Below the pieces are notes generated by a model. The model was not told where the DNA came from, did not search any database, and saw nothing but the letters and a program-made list of their open reading frames with translations. This document shows positions 35,342-44,061 of a stretch of DNA of 64,000 nucleotides, in pieces (the stretch's first letter is position 1; every line of letters starts with the position of its first letter). The stretch covers positions 1,364,001 through 1,428,000 of the forward strand of contig NZ_BAABBN010000004.1 in NCBI RefSeq assembly GCF_039537985.1, in the 5' to 3' direction. The DNA is from Litoribacillus peritrichatus (lineage in GTDB: Bacteria > Pseudomonadota > Gammaproteobacteria > Pseudomonadales > Litoribrevibacteraceae). The position numbers and the translations under genes were made by a program.

Positions 35342-35359
35342 AAGTGTAAATGAATAAAA

Positions 35360-35385
35360 AAAGCTGCCAAAAGGTAGCTTTTTTT
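35360..35385. terminator. Bidirectional intrinsic terminator
   Basis: AAAGCTGCC (35360-35368) and GGTAGCTTT (35373-35381) form a stem with one G-U pair and an AAAA loop, flanked by an A-run on the left and a T-run on the right. It serves the outer-membrane-protein gene and the convergent cNMP/HDOD gene. Confidence 0.85.
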
Positions 35386-36691
35386 ATACTGGCAGAGCTA
35401 TGGTTGATTCAACAGCCTGAATTTCACTTCTTGCCGCCGAAATGATTTCTATGCTTCTATCAGGTGTCAGTTGAAGCAGGTGAGCCATCTTATTAAAGGA
35501 TGCAATATTTGGTAACGGCGGGCAATTTACAATGAATTTTTGTACGATGTTTAAGTGGGCTTCCGCGATGATCAAGATATCAGCCATATTGAGTTTTTCA
35601 GCCTCAGGACGATAATTCCAGTCTTCTGCATGTGCCGCTATTTCAATCAGATTACGGGACCATTTCCACTCTCTCAGCATGTAGGCTCCCATGATATTCT
35701 TCGTCTTATTGATAAACTCATCTATGTTAAAAGACTCGTCTTCTAATAACTCAGGTATGTTATCCATATAGACCAAAGAAGGAAGAACACCGATATTTTG
35801 AACAATCCCGCCTAGCAACGCCTCATTTTCATCAACACCTTTAACGCATTTTGCCAGTACAAAGCCAATTGCAGAAACTTTTCGGCTGATGTTCCAGTGC
35901 GCTTTGAAGCGCTTTTTAATTTCTGAGTTTTTGGCAGTAAATAACTCTCGAATTGCAAAGAGTTGGACAAGCTGCTTGGTTGTTTTAAAACCAATGCGAG
36001 TGATGGCCTCTTCACAGCTAGTCACCTGCCTTGAGCCACGAAATAACGGGCTGTTCGCAGTACTGACCAGTTTGACGGCAATGGCCGGGTCCATGGAAAT
36101 GGTTCTAGCGATTTGTGTTGATGATGAATCCGGGTCATCTATGAGCGCTGCTACTTTCTCAGCCACTTCCGGCATGCTTGGTAAAGTAAATCGCCCCTTC
36201 TTCACATCGCTGGCAAATCTTTGTACCAGATCCTTCATTAACGTAGGCGATGATAAATCCACATCGACGGAGTGACTGATATTCTGCGCTTGGGACTGGC
36301 TGAAGAACTTAGCGATGACATCCCATGCAACTTCGACCATGGTGCAGTCAGGGTCAGCATAAACATCAAATTGTCTTGGTTGAAGGTGTGCGATTGGATT
36401 AATTGCGTCAGGAGTGTTTGCTTTAATGATCTTGATTTTACCGTCTTTCGCTACTTTCTTGATGGAGCCACTGAGTAAAAAGTACTCCACATTATTGCAG
36501 CTTCCATGTTCAAGAATTTGTTCCTTATTTTTGTAACTGATGACTTTATTTTTTGCTTCTAAAAGCACCAGTTGCTTCTTCCCCATGTCACGTAGCGGCA
36601 TGAACTTTTTCAGCTCAAGCATTGTTGCTTTACGAACAACAACTTGCTTAGGGTCAACCTTCTCTTCTGTCCTGAACGAAAACATACGCAC
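35384..36691 (-). CDS. Cyclic-nucleotide-binding/HDOD domain protein A
   Basis: The 435-aa protein has an N-terminal cNMP-binding-like domain (about 30-130: ILEHGSCNNVEYFLLSGSIK) and a C-terminal HDOD domain (about 165-370: FTLPSMPEVAEKVAALIDDP, then STANSPLFRGSRQVTSCEEAI). HDOD proteins lack the full HD phosphohydrolase metal site and generally act as signalling adaptors. The phosphate-binding cassette of a true cAMP receptor is not obvious, so ligand binding is uncertain. It is the same length as the next gene upstream and clearly its paralogue. Confidence 0.87.
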   Translation of the reverse strand: MRMFSFRTEEKVDPKQVVVRKATMLELKKFMPLRDMGKKQLVLLEAKNKVISYKNKEQILEHGSCNNVEYFLLSGSIKKVAKDGKIKIIKANTPDAINPIAHLQPRQFDVYADPDCTMVEVAWDVIAKFFSQSQAQNISHSVDVDLSSPTLMKDLVQRFASDVKKGRFTLPSMPEVAEKVAALIDDPDSSSTQIARTISMDPAIAVKLVSTANSPLFRGSRQVTSCEEAITRIGFKTTKQLVQLFAIRELFTAKNSEIKKRFKAHWNISRKVSAIGFVLAKCVKGVDENEALLGGIVQNIGVLPSLVYMDNIPELLEDESFNIDEFINKTKNIMGAYMLREWKWSRNLIEIAAHAEDWNYRPEAEKLNMADILIIAEAHLNIVQKFIVNCPPLPNIASFNKMAHLLQLTPDRSIEIISAARSEIQAVESTIALPV

Positions 36692-36759
36692 TCCTAATCA
36701 GATCTTAAATTAAGAATAGCCAATTATTTGAGAAGTGCGCTGTGAGACATTGCTGAAAA

Positions 36760-38067
36760 CTAGCTTGGAAAGGCGATTGCGGAGGCCACAGACTGGATTT
36801 CTTTTCTGGCATTCACCAAAATCTTAATGCTTTTTTCTGGTGTTAAGTTTAATTTTAAGGAAAGCTTCGAGAATGAAGTAATTTCTGGCAATGGCGGGCA
36901 GGTTAAAAACTTTCTAAGTATATTCAAATGAGCATTTGCCACGATAACAATGTCCGTCATGTCTATGGCTTGATGCCCGGACTGGTATTTCCAGTTTTCG
37001 GCGTGGGCAACCACATCCACTAATTGTTGTGGCCACTCCCAGTGTTTGAGCATATAAACGCCCATTTTAGTTTTCGTCTTATTTACAAACTCATCAATGG
37101 ATAAGTCATACCGCTCTAACACTTCAGGCATATGCTCTGCATACAAGAGCGCTGGCACAACACCAATGTTATGTACTGCCCCAGCAAGAAGAGCTTCATT
37201 TGGATTGGAGGTTTTATTTAATTTAGACAAAACATATGCAATGGCGGCCACTTGCTTGCTTATATTCCAGTGGGAACGAAGGCGCTTCTGAATTTCAGGT
37301 GTGTTGGACTGGTATAAATCCCGAACAGCAAATACCTTTATCAAATCCTTGGCTGTTTTCAACCCTAAACGAACAATGGCATCTTCACTTGAGGTTATAT
37401 CCCTCACCCCTTTAAAGAGCGGGCTATTTGCAGCATTCACTAACTTAATAGCAATTGCGGAGTCAAGACTGACCTTTCTTGCAATTTTAGTGGCATTAGC
37501 GTCTGGGTCATCCAGAATTTCAACAATCTGATGAGCGACTTCCGGAATGCTTGGTAATACGAATCGACCACTATCAACATCATTTTCAAAGTGATCCAGA
37601 ACCGCCCTTACTGCGCTATCAATCGGAGTAGTGGATAGAATGGGCGTATAATTGTCATTCACACGCTCAGGGGCAAGAAGTTCCTTCGCCTGATCAAAAT
37701 AATCACTTAAAATTGATCGGCTGGTCACCAGAATGGTTATCTTCGTTTTAGCGATCACTTTGTATCTTCTGGGCTGAAGATTGGCTATGGGGTGCGTGGC
37801 TGCTTCTGAAGAGGAAGAGATTGTTTTTGATTTACCATCTTGTGCTATTAGCTTGATTTTACCCGAGAGTAAGTAATATTGAAAATCATCTGTTGAACCC
37901 GCCTCAGCGATCACAGCCCCTTTTTTCAGTGAGATACGCTTACTTTTAGCTGTGATTAAAATTTGATGCTGAGGCGTTAAAGCATTAATTGGATAAAGCT
38001 CTTTTATCTCATCAACTGAAACGCGTTTGCGCTCTTTGCGTTTTTTGATGCGAAATATTTTCAACAT
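36760..38067 (-). CDS. Cyclic-nucleotide-binding/HDOD domain protein B
   Basis: This 435-aa paralogue of the downstream gene has the same layout: cNMP-like domain (AEAGSTDDFQYYLLSGKIK) and HDOD (FVLPSIPEVAHQIVEILDDP, NAANSPLFKGVRDITSSEDA). The pair are aligned end to end with shared motifs such as NIGV and INEF/IDEFVNKTK, but differ at many positions, so the duplication is not recent. The 68-bp gap suggests co-transcription. Function is unknown, probably signalling or motility-related. Confidence 0.87.
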   Translation of the reverse strand: MLKIFRIKKRKERKRVSVDEIKELYPINALTPQHQILITAKSKRISLKKGAVIAEAGSTDDFQYYLLSGKIKLIAQDGKSKTISSSSEAATHPIANLQPRRYKVIAKTKITILVTSRSILSDYFDQAKELLAPERVNDNYTPILSTTPIDSAVRAVLDHFENDVDSGRFVLPSIPEVAHQIVEILDDPDANATKIARKVSLDSAIAIKLVNAANSPLFKGVRDITSSEDAIVRLGLKTAKDLIKVFAVRDLYQSNTPEIQKRLRSHWNISKQVAAIAYVLSKLNKTSNPNEALLAGAVHNIGVVPALLYAEHMPEVLERYDLSIDEFVNKTKTKMGVYMLKHWEWPQQLVDVVAHAENWKYQSGHQAIDMTDIVIVANAHLNILRKFLTCPPLPEITSFSKLSLKLNLTPEKSIKILVNARKEIQSVASAIAFPS

Positions 38068-38128
38068 ATTTCGTCCATTTATTATTCTAATTCTTAGGAT
38101 TGGATTTTTGTCTTGCTTGAAATACCAC

Positions 38129-38371
38129 TTAGTCGTTTCTGCTGTTTTTTAACGCAGCCAGATCTTTTTTGCTTTCTTGAAGCGTATATTCCAAATCAGC
38201 TACTTTCTGAGATGATTCTTTTAAATCACTTTCCAGCCCTTTGATATGGTCAGACATTTCAGATGTGACATCGGATAAGGTAGCCTTCAGTGTTTGATTA
38301 AATTTTCGGTTCATTATGAACCAAGTTAAAGCAACACCAGTTAAGAACGAAACAATTAATAAAAAAGGCAT
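38129..38371 (-). CDS. Small single-pass membrane protein with coiled coil, 80 aa
   Basis: A hydrophobic N-terminal helix (1-19, MPFLLIVSFLTGVALTWFI) is followed by about 55 charged residues with heptad spacing (KGLESDLKESSQKVADLEYTL-like). The layout is like YhcB/DUF1043 or other membrane-anchored coiled-coil proteins, but I cannot assign a family. It lies 61 bp upstream of cNMP/HDOD gene B on the same strand and may be transcribed with it. An inverted repeat sits before its start. Confidence 0.65.
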   Translation of the reverse strand: MPFLLIVSFLTGVALTWFIMNRKFNQTLKATLSDVTSEMSDHIKGLESDLKESSQKVADLEYTLQESKKDLAALKNSRND

Positions 38372-38394
38372 AAAATAGTACTTACATATTAGAA

Positions 38395-38426
38395 GGTTAT
38401 GTAAATTTACATGAATTTACATAACC
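38395..38426. promoter_or_regulatory. 32-bp inverted repeat, candidate operator
   Basis: GGTTATGTAAATT (38395-38407) and AATTTACATAACC (38414-38426) are perfect 13-bp arms around TACATG. The overlapping ATGTAAATTTACAT is itself a palindrome, giving three TTACAT-type half-sites. It lies 24 bases upstream of the 80-aa membrane protein start and has no T-run, so an operator is likelier than a terminator. Confidence 0.5.
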
Positions 38427-38459
38427 GTCAAGTTTTTAAGAGCATTCACCTTTTTATCT

Positions 38460-38660
38460 TTATGCTGCATTGATAATCTCATCAGGAAGCTTAGAAGCAA
38501 TAGCCCACATGTAGTGGTCACCCAGTTTCTTAGCTGCGTTTGGTAGTTGATCCATTGCTTCAAACTGAAAATCTTTTGTAGTACGGCCTATGACTCTGAA
38601 AACTTCATTCTGTGCCTTAAGAAATAATTCTTCACCGTCACGATAGATTGCTATATCCAT
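38460..38660 (-). CDS. Small hypothetical protein, 66 aa
   Basis: The product starts MDIAIYRDGEELFLKAQNEV and is soluble, mixed in charge and without a signal peptide. No family is recognised. The frame is clean, with GGGTGGGTT a few bases before the ATG. It lies upstream of the 80-aa protein on the same strand, with the 32-bp inverted repeat between them. Confidence 0.55.
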   Translation of the reverse strand: MDIAIYRDGEELFLKAQNEVFRVIGRTTKDFQFEAMDQLPNAAKKLGDHYMWAIASKLPDEIINAA

Positions 38661-38779
38661 CTGTAACCCACCCTATGTGTTATTTATTGTTATAGTATTC
38701 GTCGTAAATCTCGTTTTTGCATTAAAGTTCAACGCCATCAAAATGACAACCATTAAAGTATGGGTGCTAAAGCCTTAAT

Positions 38780-40369
38780 TTATATCGCTGTTTTATTTAT
38801 GATCAAACGGATGAAAGGCATTAGATCACTTGGCAAAACGCCAATCACGCCATCCTGAGAGGCCAACTCTGCTGCGTAGCCATGCACGAAAGCTCCGTAG
38901 TTCGCTGCATTGAGAGCATTCCTGCTTTTCGCTAAAGCGGCTAATAAAATACCTGATAACGTATCGCCAGCCCCGCCGACAGATAAAGATTCGTTGCCGC
39001 AAATACATACAAGAATATTGTTCCGTTTGCTGGAAATAAGTGTTCCAGAGCCTTTAAGAAGCACTGTGCATGCGAATTTATCAACCAACTGCTCAATGGC
39101 CAAAAAACGATTTTGGTTAACACTTTCGGGGGGAATGTTGAGCAGTCTTGCCGCTTCTTTTGGATGTGGCGTCAAAATACATTGGCTGTGTCCGTGTTGT
39201 TTCCATATTTCAGGGTTTTCAGAAAGGAGGTTTAATGCGTCGGCATCGATGATTGTCGGAAGTTTTTGCTTCAACACCGCAATAACGGCTTCTTTGGCTG
39301 CTGATGATTTTCCTAATCCTGGCCCAATGCAAACAGCATGGGCATTTTGTAACGAGGTTGTTATTTGAGAAACTGTATTATCACTCAAGAGAGGTTGTAC
39401 CATAATTTCCGGACTACGGGTCAGGATTGGCAAAATGGCACGTTCACCTACGATAGCGGTTAATAAGCCGACTCCGGATCGAAGGCAAGCCTCGGAGGCC
39501 AGTACAGCAGCTCCATTTAAGCCATCCACTCCTCCAATAAAAACGGCTCGTCCTGAATCACCTTTATGCCCTGCGGGCTTCCGTTTATAGCTCTCAGTAT
39601 TTATTTCTTCTAAAGATAATAGTTTTGTCGAGCTTTTTACTTGGTCGTAAATATCTTCTGGTGTGCCCAAGCCTGAAAAAAACAAACGACCTGTAAAGTT
39701 TCGGCTGTTGCCAGTGACAAGTCCTTTATTAATTCCAATAAATGTCAGAGTAATGTCAGCATGAACCGCACAGCCAAGCTCCATGCCTGAATCAGACGAA
39801 AGCCCGGAAGGAACATCTATTGAGTATACGGCGGAAAATTCAGCTGCATTGATGAAGTCAATTACCGCTTTATAAGAGGGTTTAACCGTACCGGAAAGCC
39901 CTGTACCCAGTAGCGCGTCAATTAAAACGGTCTTGTTTGTTTGAATTTGAGCTGATGGTTGCAAAGTCTTCCAGCTATCAAAGGACTGCACCTTGATCTT
40001 GAGTTTATTAAGCGCTTGAAACGCTAAATAACAGGTTTCACTTAACTCTTTTTCCGGTGACGTTAATTCAGTAGCAAAAATTACTTCTACATCATAGCCA
40101 GACTCTAGTGCCAATCTTGCAATGACCAAGCCGTCGCCACCGTTATTCCCTTTTCCGCAGAAAATTTTAAACGACCTATGTTGCGGGTATTGCTGCTGGA
40201 TAAATTTAAAAGCGGCTGAACCCGCCTTCTCCATCAGATCGTAGCCTCGGTCATAGAGCTTTGTGATCAAGGCATGATCAAGCGCTCGGGTTTGTTCTGC
40301 TGAGTAAAGATATGTGGGTAGCTGACTTAGGTTGTCGCTGCAAACTTCACTGATCAAGAGAGACTCCAC
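38780..40369 (-). CDS. nnr: Bifunctional NAD(P)H-hydrate repair enzyme
   Basis: The 529-aa fusion repairs NADHX and NADPHX. The N-terminal YjeF_N epimerase domain (about 15-230) has GKGNNGGDGLVIARL and DIPSGLSSDSG-like segments. The C-terminal ADP-dependent dehydratase (about 245-525) has IGPGLGKSSAAKEAV, DADALNLLS, LTPHPKEAARLL and GGAGDTLSGILLA. The start is a GTG six bases after the upstream gene with no strong ribosome binding site, so coupling to that gene is likely. Confidence 0.95.
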   Translation of the reverse strand: MESLLISEVCSDNLSQLPTYLYSAEQTRALDHALITKLYDRGYDLMEKAGSAAFKFIQQQYPQHRSFKIFCGKGNNGGDGLVIARLALESGYDVEVIFATELTSPEKELSETCYLAFQALNKLKIKVQSFDSWKTLQPSAQIQTNKTVLIDALLGTGLSGTVKPSYKAVIDFINAAEFSAVYSIDVPSGLSSDSGMELGCAVHADITLTFIGINKGLVTGNSRNFTGRLFFSGLGTPEDIYDQVKSSTKLLSLEEINTESYKRKPAGHKGDSGRAVFIGGVDGLNGAAVLASEACLRSGVGLLTAIVGERAILPILTRSPEIMVQPLLSDNTVSQITTSLQNAHAVCIGPGLGKSSAAKEAVIAVLKQKLPTIIDADALNLLSENPEIWKQHGHSQCILTPHPKEAARLLNIPPESVNQNRFLAIEQLVDKFACTVLLKGSGTLISSKRNNILVCICGNESLSVGGAGDTLSGILLAALAKSRNALNAANYGAFVHGYAAELASQDGVIGVLPSDLMPFIRLIINKTAI

Positions 40370-40375
40370 AAATAA

Positions 40376-41662
40376 TTATTGGAATGCACGAGAGAATACG
40401 AGAGGCATCCTGTCTTGTCCCCAAGCGGTTAGCTTTCCCTTAGAAAAGGATGGAACTCCCCAAAGCCCTAATCGAGATAGATTTTTCATGTTATTACTTA
40501 AGTTATCTTCATAGTCTTTTGTTTTTAAAGACTTATGAACTTTATCAGGCTGGATGGAGAACTGCTTGCAAATGTCGTTAATATAGGTTTCTTGGCTCAC
40601 ATCTTTGCCAAGACTCCAGATGTCTGTCATAAGTTTGTAGATAAGATCAAACTGTTGCTCTTTTGGAGCATGGAAATACAACGCCATACAGCTAGATACT
40701 CCATCACCTAAAGGATCTCTGACCCGGCCAAAGGGGATATTCTCAAAATGGGCGATTCGTGCAGCATCTTTTAGAATGAACAATTTCTTAGCTCGAGGCA
40801 CAGGTAAACCCCTGGTTACCATAGGGAGAACCGGAAGAAAAGATATCTCATCAATGGGGTATTTATTCTTATGCTGCATCAGTCTTGCTATTGCAATGTA
40901 CGAATAGGGACTCCGAAAAGAAAAGTACATGTCGACGTTGTCCTGCGGCCGACTCGGAACACGCACCCTGCCCCAGTCAGGATAATACAGGGCCTTATGC
41001 TCTTGAGCAGAAAACTTTTGTAGCCGGTTTTTTAATAGGTAAAGTCGGTCTAAGCCCCAGTACCACTCGCCACGGTAATGGATTGAACTTCCTGAGTAAT
41101 AACCTGAATTATAAAGTTGCTCCGTGTTATTTTTTAATACACCGGCCACATCAAACATATCCAGCGCTTTTTCATTGGCAATCAGCTTATGGAGAACAGA
41201 AAAGTCGCCATGCCAGTATGCGTCTGTTACCTTGGTGGCTAACTCCAGCCATTCTGATGTGGTATTGCGATGCAATAACAACAATCTTAGCGCCTCTGGC
41301 TTTAACCTTTTCTGGTTTGGAATCAAATTGGGAAAGTCTAACCCCCAGGCCTGCGCTAAATATCCTGCATCAATCAGCGAGTATCGTTCTTGTGCATCTT
41401 GCTCTGGAATGAATTCAGGCTTTCTGGGCTCAACGACCTGAATATCAAAACTGATCTGAAATGCCTGCTCCATTTCGATTAACACAGGAAGCATGATGGT
41501 TGAGTATGGATCGTCCAAATCGAAATAAAATGTTGCGTGGTGGTTTTGTCTCGTGGAAACCCTTACAAACTCACTGAGGTAGTATCTTGCGTTTCTTAAA
41601 CGCTTCGAACACATGATTTGCGCAAGATATGGTTGAAGTAATTTGTTAATAGGTATCACCAA
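40376..41662 (-). CDS. Double DsbA-fold (2-hydroxychromene isomerase-like) protein
   Basis: The 428-aa protein appears to hold two DsbA/HCCA-isomerase-like thioredoxin-fold domains. The first begins at HATFYFDLDDPYSTIMLPV (about 42-60) and the second at DMYFSFRSPYSYIAIARL (about 244-262), then LPVLPMVTRGLPVPRAKK and LWGVPSFSKG, as in kappa-class GST and HCCA isomerases. No CxxC is present, so classical disulfide oxidase activity is unlikely; glutathione-dependent isomerase or transferase chemistry is possible. The start is TTG 41662 or GTG 41659. It sits eight bases after the methyltransferase gene. Confidence 0.75.
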   Translation of the reverse strand: MVIPINKLLQPYLAQIMCSKRLRNARYYLSEFVRVSTRQNHHATFYFDLDDPYSTIMLPVLIEMEQAFQISFDIQVVEPRKPEFIPEQDAQERYSLIDAGYLAQAWGLDFPNLIPNQKRLKPEALRLLLLHRNTTSEWLELATKVTDAYWHGDFSVLHKLIANEKALDMFDVAGVLKNNTEQLYNSGYYSGSSIHYRGEWYWGLDRLYLLKNRLQKFSAQEHKALYYPDWGRVRVPSRPQDNVDMYFSFRSPYSYIAIARLMQHKNKYPIDEISFLPVLPMVTRGLPVPRAKKLFILKDAARIAHFENIPFGRVRDPLGDGVSSCMALYFHAPKEQQFDLIYKLMTDIWSLGKDVSQETYINDICKQFSIQPDKVHKSLKTKDYEDNLSNNMKNLSRLGLWGVPSFSKGKLTAWGQDRMPLVFSRAFQ

Positions 41663-41670
41663 TCCATTGA

Positions 41671-42336
41671 TTAATTTAACTTTAAAGCCAAGGTTAGGCC
41701 ATCAGATATTGGCAGCATTGAAATCTGAAAGTCAGCATCGTTATGTAAGGTTTGATTTAACTCCCTAACCCCGAGGGTTGCCTCGGTGTTGTCTCCTGAA
41801 TCCAGAACACTGCCCTTCCAAAATACATTATCAATTAACATCACTCCTCTGATTCTCAGGAGTCTCTTTGCTAAAGATAGATACTCTGGATAGTTTTCTT
41901 TGTCCGCATCAATAAAAATCATATCAAATGAAGCTTCACCGAATTCTGTGATCAGCCGCCTCATTGTTTCTTTTGCGTCACCTAGCATTAGTTTGATTTT
42001 ATGATCAACTCCGGCCTCACGCCAATATCGCTGAGCAACATCCGTCCACTTGGGCTCTTGGTCGCAGGTGTATAACACACTGTCTTTAGATGTGTTCAAT
42101 GCCATACATAGGCTGCTGTAGCCTGTGTATGTGCCAATTTCGAGAATCCGACCAGGTTGAATAAGATTAGTTAACATCGACATAAATTGCCCTTGCTCTG
42201 GAGAAATTTGCATGCGGGACATTTCGTCGGACTCGGTTTCTAACCGTAAGTTTTTTAATATCGAGGGTTCTCGTATACCAACGTCTAACAAATAGTGCTG
42301 TAGCTGGGTCGAGAGCAGGCTTGTTTCTCTGGTCAT
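41671..42336 (-). CDS. SAM-dependent O-methyltransferase (family 3)
   Basis: The 221-aa class I methyltransferase has motif I ILEIGTYTGYSSLCMA, an acidic residue at the end of strand 2 (YTCDQEP), a MLGDAKETM segment, IFIDADKENYPEYL and LIDNVFWKGSV. These match catechol-/caffeoyl-CoA-type metal-dependent O-methyltransferases. The substrate is unknown. It is first of a tight three-gene operon with the double-DsbA protein and nnr. Confidence 0.9.
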   Translation of the reverse strand: MTRETSLLSTQLQHYLLDVGIREPSILKNLRLETESDEMSRMQISPEQGQFMSMLTNLIQPGRILEIGTYTGYSSLCMALNTSKDSVLYTCDQEPKWTDVAQRYWREAGVDHKIKLMLGDAKETMRRLITEFGEASFDMIFIDADKENYPEYLSLAKRLLRIRGVMLIDNVFWKGSVLDSGDNTEATLGVRELNQTLHNDADFQISMLPISDGLTLALKLN

Positions 42337-42427
42337 AAAAATTCATTCCTTTGCACTAGAATCATAAGAGTGAGATACATATCTAAACATTTTTAAAAAG
42401 TTTAGTGGATTTTGTTAAGTATTTTTA

Positions 42428-42458
42428 TTGACAAAGGGAACTTTTAAAGGCTTATATT
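42428..42458 (+). promoter_or_regulatory. Sigma-70-like promoter for the 25-aa gene
   Basis: A consensus TTGACA (42428-42433) is followed after 19 bases by TATATT (42453-42458). It is 87 bases upstream of the 25-aa frame and points toward it. Confidence 0.55.
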
Positions 42459-42544
42459 ATCTAAAGTTGTTCAGGAAATGAACGATAACAAAAGTGTAAT
42501 AAAGTTGTTGTAATTTCGAGTTACTAAAACAAGGAGATTAACCA

Positions 42545-42622
42545 ATGAGAAATGGCATTATTTGCTATGGGCCTGTAACTAAGCCCAAAAGACAAATCAC
42601 TGTAACTACAAGTGAAAAGTAA
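42545..42622 (+). CDS. Candidate small protein, 25 aa
   Basis: A 25-codon frame begins MRNGIICYGPVTKPKRQ and ends TTSEK. AAGGAG lies eight bases before the ATG, an almost ideal ribosome binding site. A good promoter is upstream and a hairpin at 42654-42694 downstream, so the unit looks like a free-standing short transcript. The next gene is convergent, so it is not a leader peptide for it. I recognise no family; a small RNA with a fortuitous frame is the alternative. Confidence 0.5.
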   Translation: MRNGIICYGPVTKPKRQITVTTSEK

Positions 42623-42653
42623 TTGTTAGTATTTAGTATAAAGATGTAAGTAA

Positions 42654-42694
42654 GGCAAGGAACTTCTAGCATACATAAGCTAGAGTTACCTGCC
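42654..42694. terminator. Imperfect hairpin between small gene and lysR
   Basis: GGCAAGGAACTTCTAGC (42654-42670) pairs imperfectly with GCTAGAGTTACCTGCC (42679-42694) over an eight-base loop. It lies between the convergent 25-aa gene and the LysR gene and could terminate both. Confidence 0.5.
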
Positions 42695-42711
42695 GGATTT
42701 CCCTTCTGAGT

Positions 42712-43653
42712 TTAGTCTTTTACGCGTTCCGCGACCTTAGTGATTAAATTTCTTAACCATATATGCGCTGGATTACTGTGAAGTAATGGACTCCAGGCCA
42801 TCTTCAATTCAAATGACGGTATTTCAAATGGAGGATCTTTGACTTGCAGCTTATTTATTTGAGTATTCAAACCAATGGCTCTGGTCGGCAGGGTTGCGAT
42901 TAAGTCGTTGTCTTGAGCAAGCAAAATTGCTATTTGGTAATGCCTTGTAAAAACACTGATATTTCGTTTCTTATCGATTTTAGACAGCGCTTCATCCACC
43001 CACCCAAGTTTTTGAACTTGTCTTGGGTTCACACCCACACCCACACCAACGCCCGTTTTACTGACCCAGATATGTTTGGCAGACAAATAACTGTCTAAGT
43101 CAAAATCATTAATAATCGGGTTATTGGGACTCATTACACAGGAAAAGCTGTCGGTCCATACCGTTTTCTGGTGAAAAGACTGTGGTAAATGGTCAAAACG
43201 ATTAATTGCCATATCGACTCTGCCCTGCTCTACGTCAGCAAAGCTGACATCGCTGGGCGTAAGTACATCCAGGGTGATGTTTGGCGCCTTCTGCCTGACT
43301 TCTTTCAGCATTTCAGGCATTAAGGTGGACTCAGCATAGTCTGAAGCCATAATGCGGAACACACGGCTGCTTTTTCCTTCTTCAAAGTCAACGGTGGGTT
43401 GAACTGCCTGATCCACCCGAGACAGAATCTCACGAATTTGAGGCTGTAATTCTTTAGCTCTCTCGGTCGCAGTCATTCCTTCCGAAGTTCTAATTAATAG
43501 AGGGTCTTGAAACAGGTCTCTAAGGCGCTTCAGGCCATTACTCATTGCGGGCTGAGTAATACCAAGCTGTTCTGCCGCCTTGGTGACATTTTCTTCTCTG
43601 AGCAGGACATCCAAATGAACTAATAAATTTAAATCTACTCTGCCTGTATTCAC
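42712..43653 (-). CDS. LysR-family transcriptional regulator
   Basis: The 313-aa protein has the N-terminal winged helix (about 8-67: DLNLLVHLDVLLREENVTKAA, TQPAMSNGLKRLRDLF) and a LysR substrate-binding domain. Its DNA-binding part is like the NodD/SyrM/LeuO group. A GVGVGVG run around residue 200 is encoded by a short hexamer repeat (about 43030-43049). GTG start with GAGGTGG ten bases upstream. The target is unknown; no divergent catabolic gene is present. Confidence 0.92.
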   Translation of the reverse strand: MNTGRVDLNLLVHLDVLLREENVTKAAEQLGITQPAMSNGLKRLRDLFQDPLLIRTSEGMTATERAKELQPQIREILSRVDQAVQPTVDFEEGKSSRVFRIMASDYAESTLMPEMLKEVRQKAPNITLDVLTPSDVSFADVEQGRVDMAINRFDHLPQSFHQKTVWTDSFSCVMSPNNPIINDFDLDSYLSAKHIWVSKTGVGVGVGVNPRQVQKLGWVDEALSKIDKKRNISVFTRHYQIAILLAQDNDLIATLPTRAIGLNTQINKLQVKDPPFEIPSFELKMAWSPLLHSNPAHIWLRNLITKVAERVKD

Positions 43654-44061
43654 AATAAGAATACCACCTCAGTTCAGTATAATTTCAGCTTATTTTACAC
43701 TGATTAAAGGCATTCCTCATGTTTTTTCTTGATGTTTTCTTTTTAAGGTTCAACGTCTCAGTTCTACTTTTAGTACCGTTTGTTCTGATTTTTGCACGAC
43801 CTTTCATCTGAAGAACAAAAAAATGACCTATACTTAACTACATCTTCCTCCCTCGACAAACCTCAATGAATTCAGTGGTGTCATGCTTGAGCAAAAAAGT
43901 TCAAAAAAGCTAAATATTAAATATTCATTACAAATTATTTTTTAAGATCAAAATATTTCTAGAAGCGAAACGCTAATACGGGTATTAATATTTATGTACT
44001 GACAAAGATGTCGGTACCGAGACAAACTTTTCATCAGTTGACACCAAAGGGGAAAGTATAG
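43654..44061. other. 0.4-kb AT-rich region between lysR and rmf
   Basis: No gene is seen. It must contain the divergent promoters of the LysR gene and rmf. Visible elements are only short: TAATAC/GTATTA around 43975-43988, and GGGGA just before the rmf start. The AT-rich stretch 43905-43965 may form a UP-like element for rmf. Confidence 0.4.

Noticed and set aside
38910..39368. 152-codon + frame antisense to nnr
   Set aside because: It lies wholly inside the dehydratase domain of nnr and shows no recognisable features.
40885..41412. 175-codon + frame antisense to the double-DsbA gene
   Set aside because: The opposite-strand protein has clear family motifs; this frame has none.
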